From contig CM052355.1 in the NCBI GenBank assembly GCA_028551475.1, positions 6,386,001 through 6,450,000 of the forward strand: a stretch of DNA of 64,000 nt. The letters are read 5' to 3'. The notes beneath the pieces are model-generated. The model saw only the letters and a list, made by a program, of their open reading frames with translations, ran no database searches and was not told the origin of the DNA. Below, piece after piece: positions 24,203 through 34,997 of the stretch. This stretch comes from Casuarina equisetifolia. Its lineage: Eukaryota; Streptophyta; Magnoliopsida; Fagales; Casuarinaceae. Positions within the stretch are counted from its first letter, which is position 1. Each line of letters begins with the position of its first letter. Position numbers and translations under genes: made by a program.

Positions 24203-25544
24203 CTACACTTTGATAGCATACTTCCTCATGGGGAAATACATCTCTCTCTTTTTCTCCTTTTCAGTCTTCAATGAAGCCTGTACGACAGAAGAAAATAAGC
24301 TTAAATCAGTTGGCAGGGGCAGCTAAACATACAAAGCCCTAACATTAACATGCCAATCAGACAAGAAAACAAGGATAAAATGCACGCTCATCAGACAGCT
24401 CATAACCTAAGTACATAAATAACAGACAACCAAAGCTAACACCGGGGAACTCTATCTCAACCACCACCATCTGACAATAATTTCGTTACTTCGATATAGA
24501 GAAACTACTTAACAGCAAAATAACCCATTCAAGAAGCACAGAGATTGTATATTATTCATAAGCATCTATGTCAACAAATGACCAAACAAACATAAAGCTT
24601 ATGATTCCACTTATGCTATACGCACGCAATGTTGAAGGGAAATGAAACCCCTTATGCTATAGGGACGGTCATTTTGCGTAAAAAAGATAATTTTAACTCG
24701 AGAATAAATTAAAAAAGTGCACACCTACATCATTTGAACGAATTTTACCCTCCCATGTCCCCACTATCAAGAACCCCAATGCCCAAGGCACTCCAAAATT
24801 TTTTTCATTTCTCAACAAGCTGCCACCCACTAAACCTAGAAGCTTAATGTAAGGACGAACTCTACGGCTGCTACTATAAAAACGTTAGCCGTCTTCCTAA
24901 ATTCCGTCGCATTGCACACAGCACAAGCTATAGCCAGATATTAGATAACATAAATGAACTCAAAACCACTCAATCGATATATATACCTGGTGCTTGGTAA
25001 GCCTTCTCCGGATGGCCCTGGTCTTCTTGGGACGCAGATCGAGAGGCAGGAACTTCTTATTCTTGTAAGCTTCCCTCAGAGCCGCCTTCTGCTTCTGCGA
25101 TGTGACTGTCAACACCTGAGCAATCGACAGCCTAACCACCTTTCTGTATCACCCAGAAAACCCAAAAGCAGCAATATCAGAAACAAAAACTTGGGGTTTT
25201 GGAAACAAATAGAGCCAGACCAGAGAAAATGTGAGAAAGAATACATCTTGGAGAGCTTGTTGGGGGCACCGCCGGTAACCTTGGCGACGCGTAGGAGGGC
25301 AAGCTCCGCCTTGAGATCCTTGAGCTGGGCCAGCAGCTCGGTCTTTGATTTCTGACGCAGCTCATGGACCTTGATTCTCGCTGCGATAATTTTCACAAAC
25401 ACAAACGCGACGAAACGGAAATCAGAAACAACAAGAAACAAGCACAAGATTATCCACAAAAACGAAACCCACAATCAGAACAAAAATGTTTCGCAGAGAA
25501 ACAGAAAGCAGAAAAGAGAGACTAGAGTTTGGCCCCATACACAT
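24203..25544 (-). CDS. RPL35: 60S ribosomal protein L35 (eL35)
   Basis: Four coding exons, 25544-25541, 25380-25245, 25143-24987 and 24277-24203, join to 123 residues, the usual eL35 length. eL35 sits at the exit tunnel of the large ribosomal subunit. Recognisable segments are [62 protein letters not shown] and the C-terminal [14 protein letters not shown]. The start codon is alone in exon 1 with one extra base (ATG T), followed by a GT donor; the first spliced codon becomes TCG, giving Met-Ser where the usual plant sequence is Met-Ala. Internal exon phases fit perfectly. The upstream region has telomere-box and TGGGCY motifs typical of plant ribosomal protein promoters. The first exon is the least certain part. 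Confidence 0.93.
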
Positions 25545-25609
25545 TGTCGCGCGTCTCGAAGCTCCTCTGCGGCAGATCTGTTCCTCTGCGGCTGAAGGGC
25601 TGCTTTTAA

Positions 25610-25770
25610 GGGTTTAGGGTTACATGTTTATACAACCGGGTTGGGCTTGTTCGGGTTTCAGGTGAGCCCATGGAAATTGCTTTTGTTTTTTGGACCGATA
25701 AATGGGATGGCCTTTTCCATTGATGCCCCTCGGCTGGGCTTCAGATAAACTAGTTATTTTTTCTAGCCCA
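25610..25770 (-). promoter_or_regulatory. RPL35 promoter with telo-box and site II motifs
   Basis: On the minus strand a double telomere-type motif (ACCCTAAACCC, 25610-25620) lies about 70 bases upstream of the start codon. TGGGCT/AGCCCA site II elements occur at 25642, 25665, 25735 and 25765. This pairing is known to drive plant ribosomal protein genes in dividing cells. Confidence 0.65.
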
Positions 25771-27030
25771 AGGAGAGAGCACCTTGTCCAATTTCTACGT
25801 TTCTACGTGAAGCTTTGGTACCTTAACTCCATTTGTCCAATACAACGTAATTAGACCTTGGATATGTTGTTGATGATACAAGACTTAATAAGCTTTTTTT
25901 TTTTTTTTTAACACATGCACCAGGAAGGGGTAGGAAACTCAAACCCAAGACCCAATTAGAATTTGACTTAAAGAATACTACTAAATCAGGAGTTTCCTTT
26001 ATTATTATTATTTTTGGTTGAAATGTAAATTTTTATTAACAAAATAATATTTTTCTTTAAGAATTTTATATTTTGAAACACTTTCCAATTTCATAATTAT
26101 ATAAATTTCTAAAACTTTCCGATTCCAAGCTTTTTCATTTTCTTTATTTCTTATTTTCTACCAGTTTTTGGGAGCTTATTTATAACAAGGTCGACTCATA
26201 TAAACCCACTATAATGTTTCTTTTCTATTCTCGGAATTAACTAATACGTAAGTAACTTAGATAACAGGTTGCTTATGACGTAAAACTTAACTAAAAATCT
26301 CATATTCAATGTGGGGCCATTATTTTTTATGCAGATAGAAAAAATCTTTCTTGACAATGACTCTAAGAAAAGGACAACAACAGAAATTCAAGTTCGATTG
26401 GGCTATTTTAATCAATAATGCAGCTAAGATTTCCTTAAGCTAACTAATCTGTTGACTATGCCTCTAGTGTGACAGCTTAATGGATGTGGACACCGCTTGC
26501 ATCGGATTGCCAGCTTCCTTGATTCCGATGTAATCCTACATGTATTATACTCCACCTCTTGCAGCAGGTCACATTGCAAGAAAAGATACTGCAAAAACTT
26601 GATTATGAGAACATAAACTGTGCTTTAATTTACCTTTAGTTTCTCCCATGAAAATGCTTCTCTCAGCAATGATTTTTTTTTTTTTTTTGCAAAGCAAAAG
26701 TAGCCACATAAGTGCTTAAAACTCTAAAAGAAGCAAAATTTCGTTTCATGTACTTAAACTATGATACAAATTGTTAAAGAAAGTTTATTTCATTTATATA
26801 ATTGGTAAAGAATATGACATACTTATTTTAAAGATAATTTATAGACAAAATATACGACAGTTAACAAAACAAAAGGAGAAAAAAAAAATCTCTTCCTTCC
26901 CTCATTTTTCCTTTGGTTGCTTCTTCAAACGATCTCCGTTGATACCAAGAAACTAAAAAGAGTGCGTCATGCATCCATCATCCACTAACTCAACCATCAC
27001 TTTTACTTCTTTCTTTTTTTGGGGCGATAG
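25771..27030. other. AT-rich intergenic DNA before the copia element
   Basis: Poly(T) runs at about 25892-25909 and 26671-26688 and no recognisable gene. The last five bases (GATAG, 27026-27030) are the left target duplication of the retrotransposon. Confidence 0.5.
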
Positions 27031-27274
27031 TGTTGGAGATACTCATATATGATTGATATATTTTCCTCTTATTGTAGTGGATTCTTTCCATATGTCTTGG
27101 GTTTATTTTAGGATATTTCCTATGTATAGAGCAATATTATATTGCATTATGTGTTTGTATATTTTCCATGTTTAACTTGGTCCTTAGGCTATAAATGGAC
27201 CCGTCTTGTACATGTTCATGTAAGTAAGAAATACAGATTTCCCAAATACTGGCTTTCTTCTTCCTTTTGTGACA
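27031..27274 (+). repeat. 5' LTR
   Basis: Starts TGTTGGAGATAC and ends TTTTGTGACA. Contains a TATA-like CTATAAATGG at about 27189-27198. Differs from the 3' LTR by T27155/C32197 and A27218/G32260, both transitions. Confidence 0.95.
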
Positions 27275-27473
27275 TGGTATCACGAGCCATTGTCTATCCT
27301 GTTTTTTAGCTTCCGCTCTTTTTTTTTTCTCTTCTTCGGTTTCCTTTGCTCTTTTTTTTGCAGTCTCTTACCTGTAAGAAAACGTTAGCACTCCGGCACA
27401 AGCATTAGTTTTTTTTACTTCAAACACAAAATAAAAGCACAACCAAATTTACTTTTTTTTTCCCTTACCTCTT

Positions 27474-30400
27474 ATGGCCAATTCTTCTCCCGGTTTTGAT
27501 TTGGATGCTCCCATTATCGAAGACATCACCTATCAGCCGGCTTCCCCCACTACACCGAATGCTGCCCCTCAACAACCCGCTTTGGGCTCCCCTGGACAGA
27601 ATCGGCATGCACCAGCCTCTTCTGTTCCAATTCAGCCCCTCCCTTGTTTTCCTCACTCGGGCCCTTCCTCTGGTTGGCCCGTCTTGTTGCCACCTTATGG
27701 CCAACCATATTTGGCCCAACCCGCGCCCTCTCTCTCGGGGCAGCCCAACCTCACCACTTCGGCCCCCTCCGAGTCTATCCCAACTGGGGGAGGCCCAAGT
27801 CCCGGTTGGTACTAGACCGGCCTCATGCTCTTCCCTGGCCCAACCCTTTCCGGGTCCCGTCTAGCGGTTTCTGCTTCGGGTCCGGGCGCCTCAGACCCAC
27901 TTCCAACTGTCCCCGATTTGGATCCCTACCCGCCTGCCTATCTGGGTATTTTCCCCAATTTTTTGGGTCCCCGCGGGTCGAATCCCTACCTGGTCCTCTA
28001 CCCGGGTAATTTCCCCCATTCTGCATTCAACCGCAGTCACCCGGAACCCGGCGATGCTCTCTACACGGCGGCGTCTGACAGACCGAAACTCTGGCTTATC
28101 ACTTAGCTCCTCACTGGTGCTGATAATTTTTCAGTTTGGGCAAGAGAGATCCGTCGTGCGCTCGTCACGAAGGACAAAGACGGTTTCCTCGACGGTACCG
28201 TCCCCGTTCCAACTGACGAATGCCTCGCGAAACAGTGGCAAAAATGTTCGCAACTCGTTCGCACATAGCTCAGAAATTGCATCGCACCCGACGTGGCCGC
28301 TGGTCTACCGCCTACGGAGGATGCCCATACTCTCTAGGAGAACATCACCGAAATGTACGGCAAAGCTGATCACGTTAAGCGATTCCAGCTTCACCAGACT
28401 CTTGCAGATCTGAAACAAGGCAACCTTTCTGTGGTTGTCTGTTTCAACCGCTTTGCCACCATTTGCAACGAATTAGACAACGTCGATGAATGCCTTGAGG
28501 GACCGGAAGCCGTTTTACGGCAATACCGATCCATCCAGGAGCAAGATCGGATCACCCGATTCCTTCTTATTCTCAATGAAACCTACTCACCTTTTCGATC
28601 ACAGGTACTCACCATGGAACCGCCGCCATCTCTCTGCCGTGTCTTCCACCTTGCTGTCCAGGAAGAGAATCACCGGTTGGCTTCGACGGAATATCTCCGT
28701 GTTGGCGATTTCGTCATTCTCTCCGCTCGCGCGATAGCCTCACAGAAGGCGGTCGCTGCTCACTTTTCTGGTGGCGGTTGGCCTCCTCCCGCGGTGCAAT
28801 TAGGTCAGGTCGAGACTGACCCCTGGCCTCTCATTCCCAGTTTGGACGGCCCTGATCTAAACCCTAGATTGGACGGCCTATCTTTCTTCCCAGGCGCGCC
28901 TCCATCCAACACATCTCCAGCGGCCACGTCAGCGCCTATCTTGCGCACATCCAACAGCTCGCGTTCACACGGGCCTTCTCACCGCGTGCGCAGTCAAAAT
29001 GGGCCCAAATTGTGCCTAAACTGCGTCGTTTGTGAGTACTACCGTCGGCCCAATCATTCTAAGGCCCAATGCTGGAAATTGCATGGAAAGCCTGCGGATC
29101 GTGACCACTCTGATAAGGCCATTTCTTCTAATCAAGTGTCCACCAACTCAGGCGGTAACATTGATCAACCTCTCACGGATTTTCAACTTAAGCAAATTAT
29201 GAAAGTTTTTACTAAGCACAACATTCCCGACAAAATCACCAATTTTACAGGTACCTCTTTCTGCCTCATGAGCTCTATTTCTTTAGATGCATGGATTATT
29301 GATTCAGGCGTTGATGACCACATAATTTGCAATCAAAATTTTTTTTCCAAAATCCATTCCACTCATTCATCCACCACTGTCCGTCTTCTTAATGGTAACG
29401 TTACATCCGTCACCAAAATTGGTGAAGTCATCCTCAGTCCTCACATTACCCTCCATAATGTCCTTTTTGTCCATGAATTTAATTTTAATCTTATTTCTGT
29501 TTCCAAAGTCTATGCTTCCAATAATTGTCGCATTCTTTGCGATTCTACTTTCTGTTTTTTTCAGGCCCGTTCGATTGGCAAACTTATGGGCTTGGGTAGA
29601 GTTTTTCAAGGCCTTTATTTTTGGATTTCCTTTCCTAAACATTTTGAATTTTCATCTTGTACTTCCCTGACTCAGGGCCCATTTTGTAATGCCAATAAAA
29701 GTAATAATATTTCTCTTTTCCATCAACGTTTGGGTCACAGTGCTTGTTTTCCCCATCCGAAGTGCCCTGTTTGTCCACTTGCTAAACAATCCCGTGTGTC
29801 CTTTCCCCTTAGTTCCTCCCGGGCTCCTTCCATTTTTTCCCTCCTTCACCTTGATATCTGGGGTCCATATCACACCCCTCATCGTGATGGCTCCCATTTT
29901 TTCCTTACTCTCGTCGATGATTTCTCTAAGGGCACTTGGGTTTTCCTCATGCAATCCAAATCTCAAGTTTTGTCTCATCTCACTCGTTTTTTCTCTCTCA
30001 TCCAAACCCAATTTCATACTTCTGTGCAACGTGTTCGCACCGATAATGCCCGAGACGTTTTTAACCATGCTTGTTCCTCCTTTTTTTCTTCTCATGGCAT
30101 CCTTCATGAGAGTTCTTGCCCCTATACCCCCTAACAAAATGGGATTGTTGAACGGAAACATCGTCACCTCCTCGAAGTTGCCCGCGCCCTCAAACACCAA
30201 GCCTTTATTCCTGACCATTTTTAGGGCGATTGTGTGGTCACTGTTGCCTTTTTAATTAATCGCATGCCATCTAGAGTTCTTGACGAAAAGACTCCCTTTG
30301 ACTTATTGTTTGGAAAGCCCCATGACATTGGGCATCTTCATGTTTTTGGCTGCTTATGTTTTGCTACTACTGTTGGCCCTCGGGACAAGCTGGGTCCCCG

Positions 30401-31090
30401 CGCCACTCGTTATGTGTTCATGGGCTACCCTCCTTTACAGAAGGGTTATCGCGTTTATGACATCTCCACCGACTGGTTCTTTATCAGTCGAGATGTGGTC
30501 TTTCATGAGGATATTTTTCCTTTTCAGTCATTGCCCTCCTCTGGCACCGTTCCTCTTGAGGCTCCTATTGCTTCCCGAATTTTCTTGGCCGATGATCCTA
30601 ATCCTCCCATTCCATTACTCCTTATAGGGTCCCCTACCCCAACCCCACCTCTTCCCCATATGCCCCTTCTTACACCTCTAGCCCCCCCACCTCTCCTCCC
30701 TACCTCTTCCCCCAACCCTCCATGCGCTCCCCCCGCCACTTCTCCCTCCGCCCCTCCTATATCATCTCCTTCTCCTTCTCCTTCCCCTACCCTCAACCCC
30801 GACAACTCCCTTGCCATTGTCCCCTATGCCCCCCCATCCCCTCCTCCTCCCATTGCACCTACCGCTGTGCCTCCTCGGCGCTCTGGCCGGACTACTCGGC
30901 CTCCCACATGGACCAAAGATTATATTTGCTCCTCCACCCTCTCCCCGGCTTCCCACTACCCTATTTCCTCCTTTGTCAATTTTGCCTGCCTTTCTCCCGC
31001 CCATTTTTCCTGTATCAGTACGATTTCTGATGAAGTGGAGCCCTCCTCCTACCACGAGGCGACCAAGGATCCTCGTTGGCAACAGGCTAT
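27474..31090 (+). pseudogene. copia gag-protease-integrase frame, interrupted by stops
   Basis: One reading frame runs from the ATG at 27474 to about 31090 with no frameshift. It is broken by stops at 27813, 28104, 28266, 28335, 30132 and 30222. It holds a Pro-rich N-terminus, a gag domain (LLTGADNFSVW), a zinc knuckle at about 29031-29070 whose second cysteine is replaced (CEYYRRPNHSKAQC), a protease motif DSGVDDHI, an integrase zinc region (HQRLGHS, CPVCPLAKQ) and core (LHLDIWGP, RTDNARD, then NGIVERKH after a stop), and the Pro-rich spacer before RT. Several stops could come from TGG to TAG changes. No functional product is expected. Confidence 0.85.
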
Positions 31091-31972
31091 GGCAATGATG
31101 TTCCTGCTGTGGAATGATTCAAGCGATACCTACATTCCACATTTCGCATTAAAGATCTTGGTGCACCCAAGTACTACCTTGGTATCGAAATTGCTCGCTC
31201 AGACAAAGGGATATGTCTCAGTCAACGTAAATTCGTTTTGGAAATCATCTCAGATGCTGGTCTATCTGGATGTAAACCTGTAGTTATTCCTTTTGAGCAG
31301 AACTTGAATCTCACAACACCTGACTTTGATGTTGGTGTATCTCCTCTCGATGAAGATCCACCCCTAAAGGATCCTTCCAGCTACCAAAGACTCGTTGGAA
31401 AATTCATTTATCTCACAATGACAAGACCTGACATATGCTACGCAGTTCAGATCCTTAGTCAATTTATGCACAATCCAAAACAGTCTCATATGAATGCAGC
31501 CCTCAAAGTAGTGAAGTACTTGAAAGGTTGTCCAGGTTTGGGAATTCTCTTGTCCAGAAAATGCAACATGGAAATGACAGCATATTGTGACACTGACTAT
31601 GCCACTTTCCTGATGAGCCGCAGATCAACGACTGGATTTTGTGTCAAGCTTGGAGACTCTCTCTTATCATGGAAGACCAAGAAACAGTCGACTGTCTCAC
31701 TATCTTCTGCTGAATTGGAATATCGAGCAATGGCTAAAACAACTTGTGAAGTCATTTGGTTAAGAGGTATACTTCGAGATTTAGGAGTTCGAGTGAAAAG
31801 ACCTACACTTCTATTTTGTGATAATGACGTTGCTCTCAAGCTCGCCGCGAATCCTATTGTTCATGAGAGAACAAAACATATAGAGGTAGACTGCCACTTC
31901 ACAAGAGACAAAATTGATGAAGGTATCATCAAGACAATGGAAATATGAACCACGAAGTAACCTGCTGACATT
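31091..31972 (+). pseudogene. copia RT tail and RNase H remnant
   Basis: At about 31090 the sequence jumps from the start of RT (PRWQQAMA) to its C-terminal part (GNDVPAVE, then a TGA at 31115, then IKDLGAPKYYLGIEIARS). The catalytic core, including YVDD, is absent and the frame changes. The RNase H part is well preserved: TRPDICYAVQILSQF, AYCDTDYA, SSAELEYRAM and CDNDVAL carry the expected acidic residues, up to ERTKHIEVDCHF. A stop (TGA, 31946-31948) then interrupts the usual ADIFTKAL tail. Confidence 0.85.
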
Positions 31973-32072
31973 TTTACCAAAGCCCTCTGTCAGAGACAAC
32001 ATACATATCTCCTGAACAAGCTAGGTGTGTTTGACGTTTACAAACCGCCTAAACCACCAGCTTGAGGGGGAG

Positions 32073-32316
32073 TGTTGGAGATACTCATATATGATTGATA
32101 TATTTTCCTCTTATTGTAGTGGATTCTTTCCATATGTCTTGGGTTTATTTTAGGATATTTCCTATGTATAGAGCAATATTATATTGCATTATGTGTCTGT
32201 ATATTTTCCATGTTTAACTTGGTCCTTAGGCTATAAATGGACCCGTCTTGTACATGTTCGTGTAAGTAAGAAATACAGATTTCCCAAATACTGGCTTTCT
32301 TCTTCCTTTTGTGACA
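32073..32316 (+). repeat. 3' LTR
   Basis: Same length and ends as the 5' LTR, with 242 of 244 bases identical by reading. Followed by the GATAG target duplication. Confidence 0.95.
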
Positions 32317-32321
32317 GATAG

Positions 32322-34880
32322 CAAGTGAAGGTGGGGTTTGAACTTTTTACACATAATCTGGTGAGAGATGTTCAGTGTTTTGATTATCTTCGGCAAAGGG
32401 CCATTGGACAAATTTTACTGTACCAACCACCACATAAAGACTCCCGACAGTGAGTAATCAACGAATAAGAAAGAAACGGAACAAAAGAAAAAACAATACC
32501 TACTAAACTGTAGCTCTCTATGACTGCGAACTGTGGCTTTCCCGTCGACCTCTTCCCAATTTCCTGCCTGTCCTAAAAATGGACTTCGTCCTTGGCTCCA
32601 TCATTGATGATGAAAAAGATTGCCATTAACGGACATCTAGTTGAAGGTCCAGTCGCCCTTTGAAAGTCAGAACTAGAGTAAGTAGGCGATGCTTGAACTT
32701 GAACTTGGCAACTGCATACCTTGTCTTCTTTCCTTTCTGTATGCGCGGATGACAAACACATGAGTTTCGACCATGAATTTGTTATCTTAGCTTACAACAA
32801 AACAATAACAATTGTGTAACATGATGTCCCCTTTCAGCCGCGGGCCCCCAAAGAGAAAATTAGGTGCATGCATGGAAACAAGCGTAATAATGCATCGGCT
32901 ACATAACAAAGTCATCGGCCATACGGCCTATCTCCTGGATAATCTAGTTTCTTGGAACCGATATAACATCTCTCTCGTTGTTTAAAGGGCACAAAATAAG
33001 CACCAAAGCCAACAGAAGATTAGTTTTTGCTTCCAAATTTTTATGGTTAGCTTGTTTAAGCTTAAAGTCACTGAACAGTATTTGTGTAAGGCAAATTCCT
33101 TTCTAAGATTAACAAATCATGATGCTACGGGATGAAAGTGTCAAACAATCAAAAAGTTCATGCGGCCACGTGATTGTTGTCTTCTGTGTTCTTCCTCGTG
33201 CAAGGAGACGCGGAAGTTCAACGTTTTCCAGCTGAAAGAAGACCTTTGCGATGGCCGAGTATGACCCGAAAAGCAGGAAAAGGAAGCGAAAGGAGGTGGG
33301 TCTAGAAAGGCAATTTAACGCTCGGAGAAATCACGATTCAGTTGCCCGGTCAAAGCTGCCGTCCGGGCCCCTTGTAACGCGACACCGAGTAAATACCCCA
33401 CACGCCACCACCCAAAAAGTGGCACACAATTATCACATGGGAAATACTTACGGGAATACGTAGTGGAAATTTTCAAGGTTGAATTCCACATCATTAATAC
33501 AGAATTTAATACTAGTGGTTCCAATAATTAGTGAATTAAAGATTTTTGAAGAAACTGATCTTCAATATTAACAAACTTTACGGGTTAAAGTAAGCCAACT
33601 CCACTAGTTAGTGTATGTTTAGATGACCAATCATAAGAGACCATAGACAAGTAACTTCCTCAAACGTGATAATTTTTTTTTTTTTTGAAAGAATGTATTT
33701 CTTCTCAAATTTGGAAAAATTGTCAATTTAAATCTTATTTTGCTAAGGTCACTATGGAAATTCTTATAATAGGACCAGTTATCTATCTATAAAAAAAAGG
33801 TGAAAAGTCTCTACCCTTAAAAGAATACAATAACACAAAAAAAGGTTTGTTAATCTACTTGATAGTACAAGACCCACGAAGAGTAGTCTAAATTAACAAC
33901 TTCTCCAATATAACAGATTAAAACATTCGCAAGCCCACACAAACCCATATATAAGTCTAATATCTAAATTTTCTAGTCTGTTGTTCCCAACTTACAAGCT
34001 TGATATCCCACATTTCAAAAAAAAAAAAATTCATACAATTGATTTTTTATTAGGATGCATCTAATGATGACTACTAAATATTCATTCTACAGAATCAGTA
34101 TGTAGAAATATTTGAACTCCTAACGAATTCCATTAGCAACTAAAATTGAGCCTACCAGTAGGCGGTGGCTAAAAGAAGATATTCTTTATTATTTGAACTA
34201 ATTTGAAAAAATAAAGTCGGCGTGCAAACTGTTTTCTTTCTTTTGGTCACTTTTTTTTATGCTCTTTCTAAATTCTATAAACATAAGTGAGGGTTTTTTT
34301 TTTTTTTTTGTGCGAGAGATATCAAATCAAATTAAATATAGTATTCCTTATCCCTCAATAAAGGACACGCTTTCCTAGTCATCTTTTTTCTTTGTTTTAT
34401 CCCTTCTATCTGCTAATTATAGTTTTTTGATATGCAATTGGATGACTCGATCGTAATCAACGGAGTAGTGGGGATGAAACCACTGACCAAAAAACAAATA
34501 GAAAATGGCCACTTCAAGATTCAACGGAGCAATTTGGCCAACTTGCAATCTCAATGGACCGCAAAGTTCTAGTAAACAATGACAGAGTCCTCCACTACAC
34601 GTCCCCGCGAAGAGAAAAAGAAAGGGAAAGAAAAACATTTTAAAAAAAAAAAAGAAAAAAAGAGAGAAAAATTTGAAGGCTTGGATTTCTCTGATTTCCT
34701 TCCTTCTATGGAGATGTCGATCCTTACTCAGTACCGGATAAACTTCAAGTTAAGCCGTGCCAGTACTTTTGACGGGGATTGTTTGTCTTTCTGGATTCCC
34801 ATATAAACAGGAGAACTCCTCTATCCTCCTCCACTCATATAAGCCTCATGCATTCCGATATTTCCTTCATTCATCTTTCT

Positions 34881-34921
<41 letters not shown>

Positions 34922-34997
34922 CTCGAGAATATTTCAGTGATTCACAAGCCAATTTCCTTCCTACACCAGAAGTTCTGCAAGTCCTTTCTGCTGCTTC
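32322..34997. other. intergenic DNA and 5' flank of the hydrolase gene
   Basis: No gene established. Several poly(A)/poly(T) runs (33668-33685, 34018-34029, 34293-34309). A short basic open frame at 33251-33463 has no recognised relatives. The downstream end is the leader of the MAGL-type gene with a long CT repeat. Confidence 0.45.
34884..34919 (+). repeat. (CT)n tract in the hydrolase 5' leader
   Basis: About 18 CT units, 80-115 bases upstream of the start codon. Such pyrimidine tracts are common in plant core promoters and leaders. Confidence 0.8.

Larger units (their letters stand above)
27031..32316 (+). mobile_element. Ty1/copia LTR retrotransposon with defective interior
   Basis: Complete element of 5286 bp bounded by 244-bp LTRs and a 5-bp target duplication (GATAG at 27026-27030 and 32317-32321). 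Just inside the 5' LTR is a primer-binding site resembling the initiator Met-tRNA complement (TGGTATCACGAGCC, 27275-27288). A polypurine tract (GAGGGGGAG) precedes the 3' LTR. The order gag, protease, integrase, RT, RNase H identifies copia. The interior has six in-frame stops and lacks the RT core, so it cannot be autonomous. The two LTRs differ at only two sites. Confidence 0.95.

Noticed and set aside
29652-30218. 188-residue frames on both strands inside the copia element
   Set aside because: Shadows of the integrase frame; neither shows family motifs.
33251-33463. Small basic protein starting MAEYDPKSRKRKRKEV
   Set aside because: It has a good ATG and an NLS-like stretch, but there is no family match, no supporting exons and no promoter signal. 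Chance cannot be excluded.
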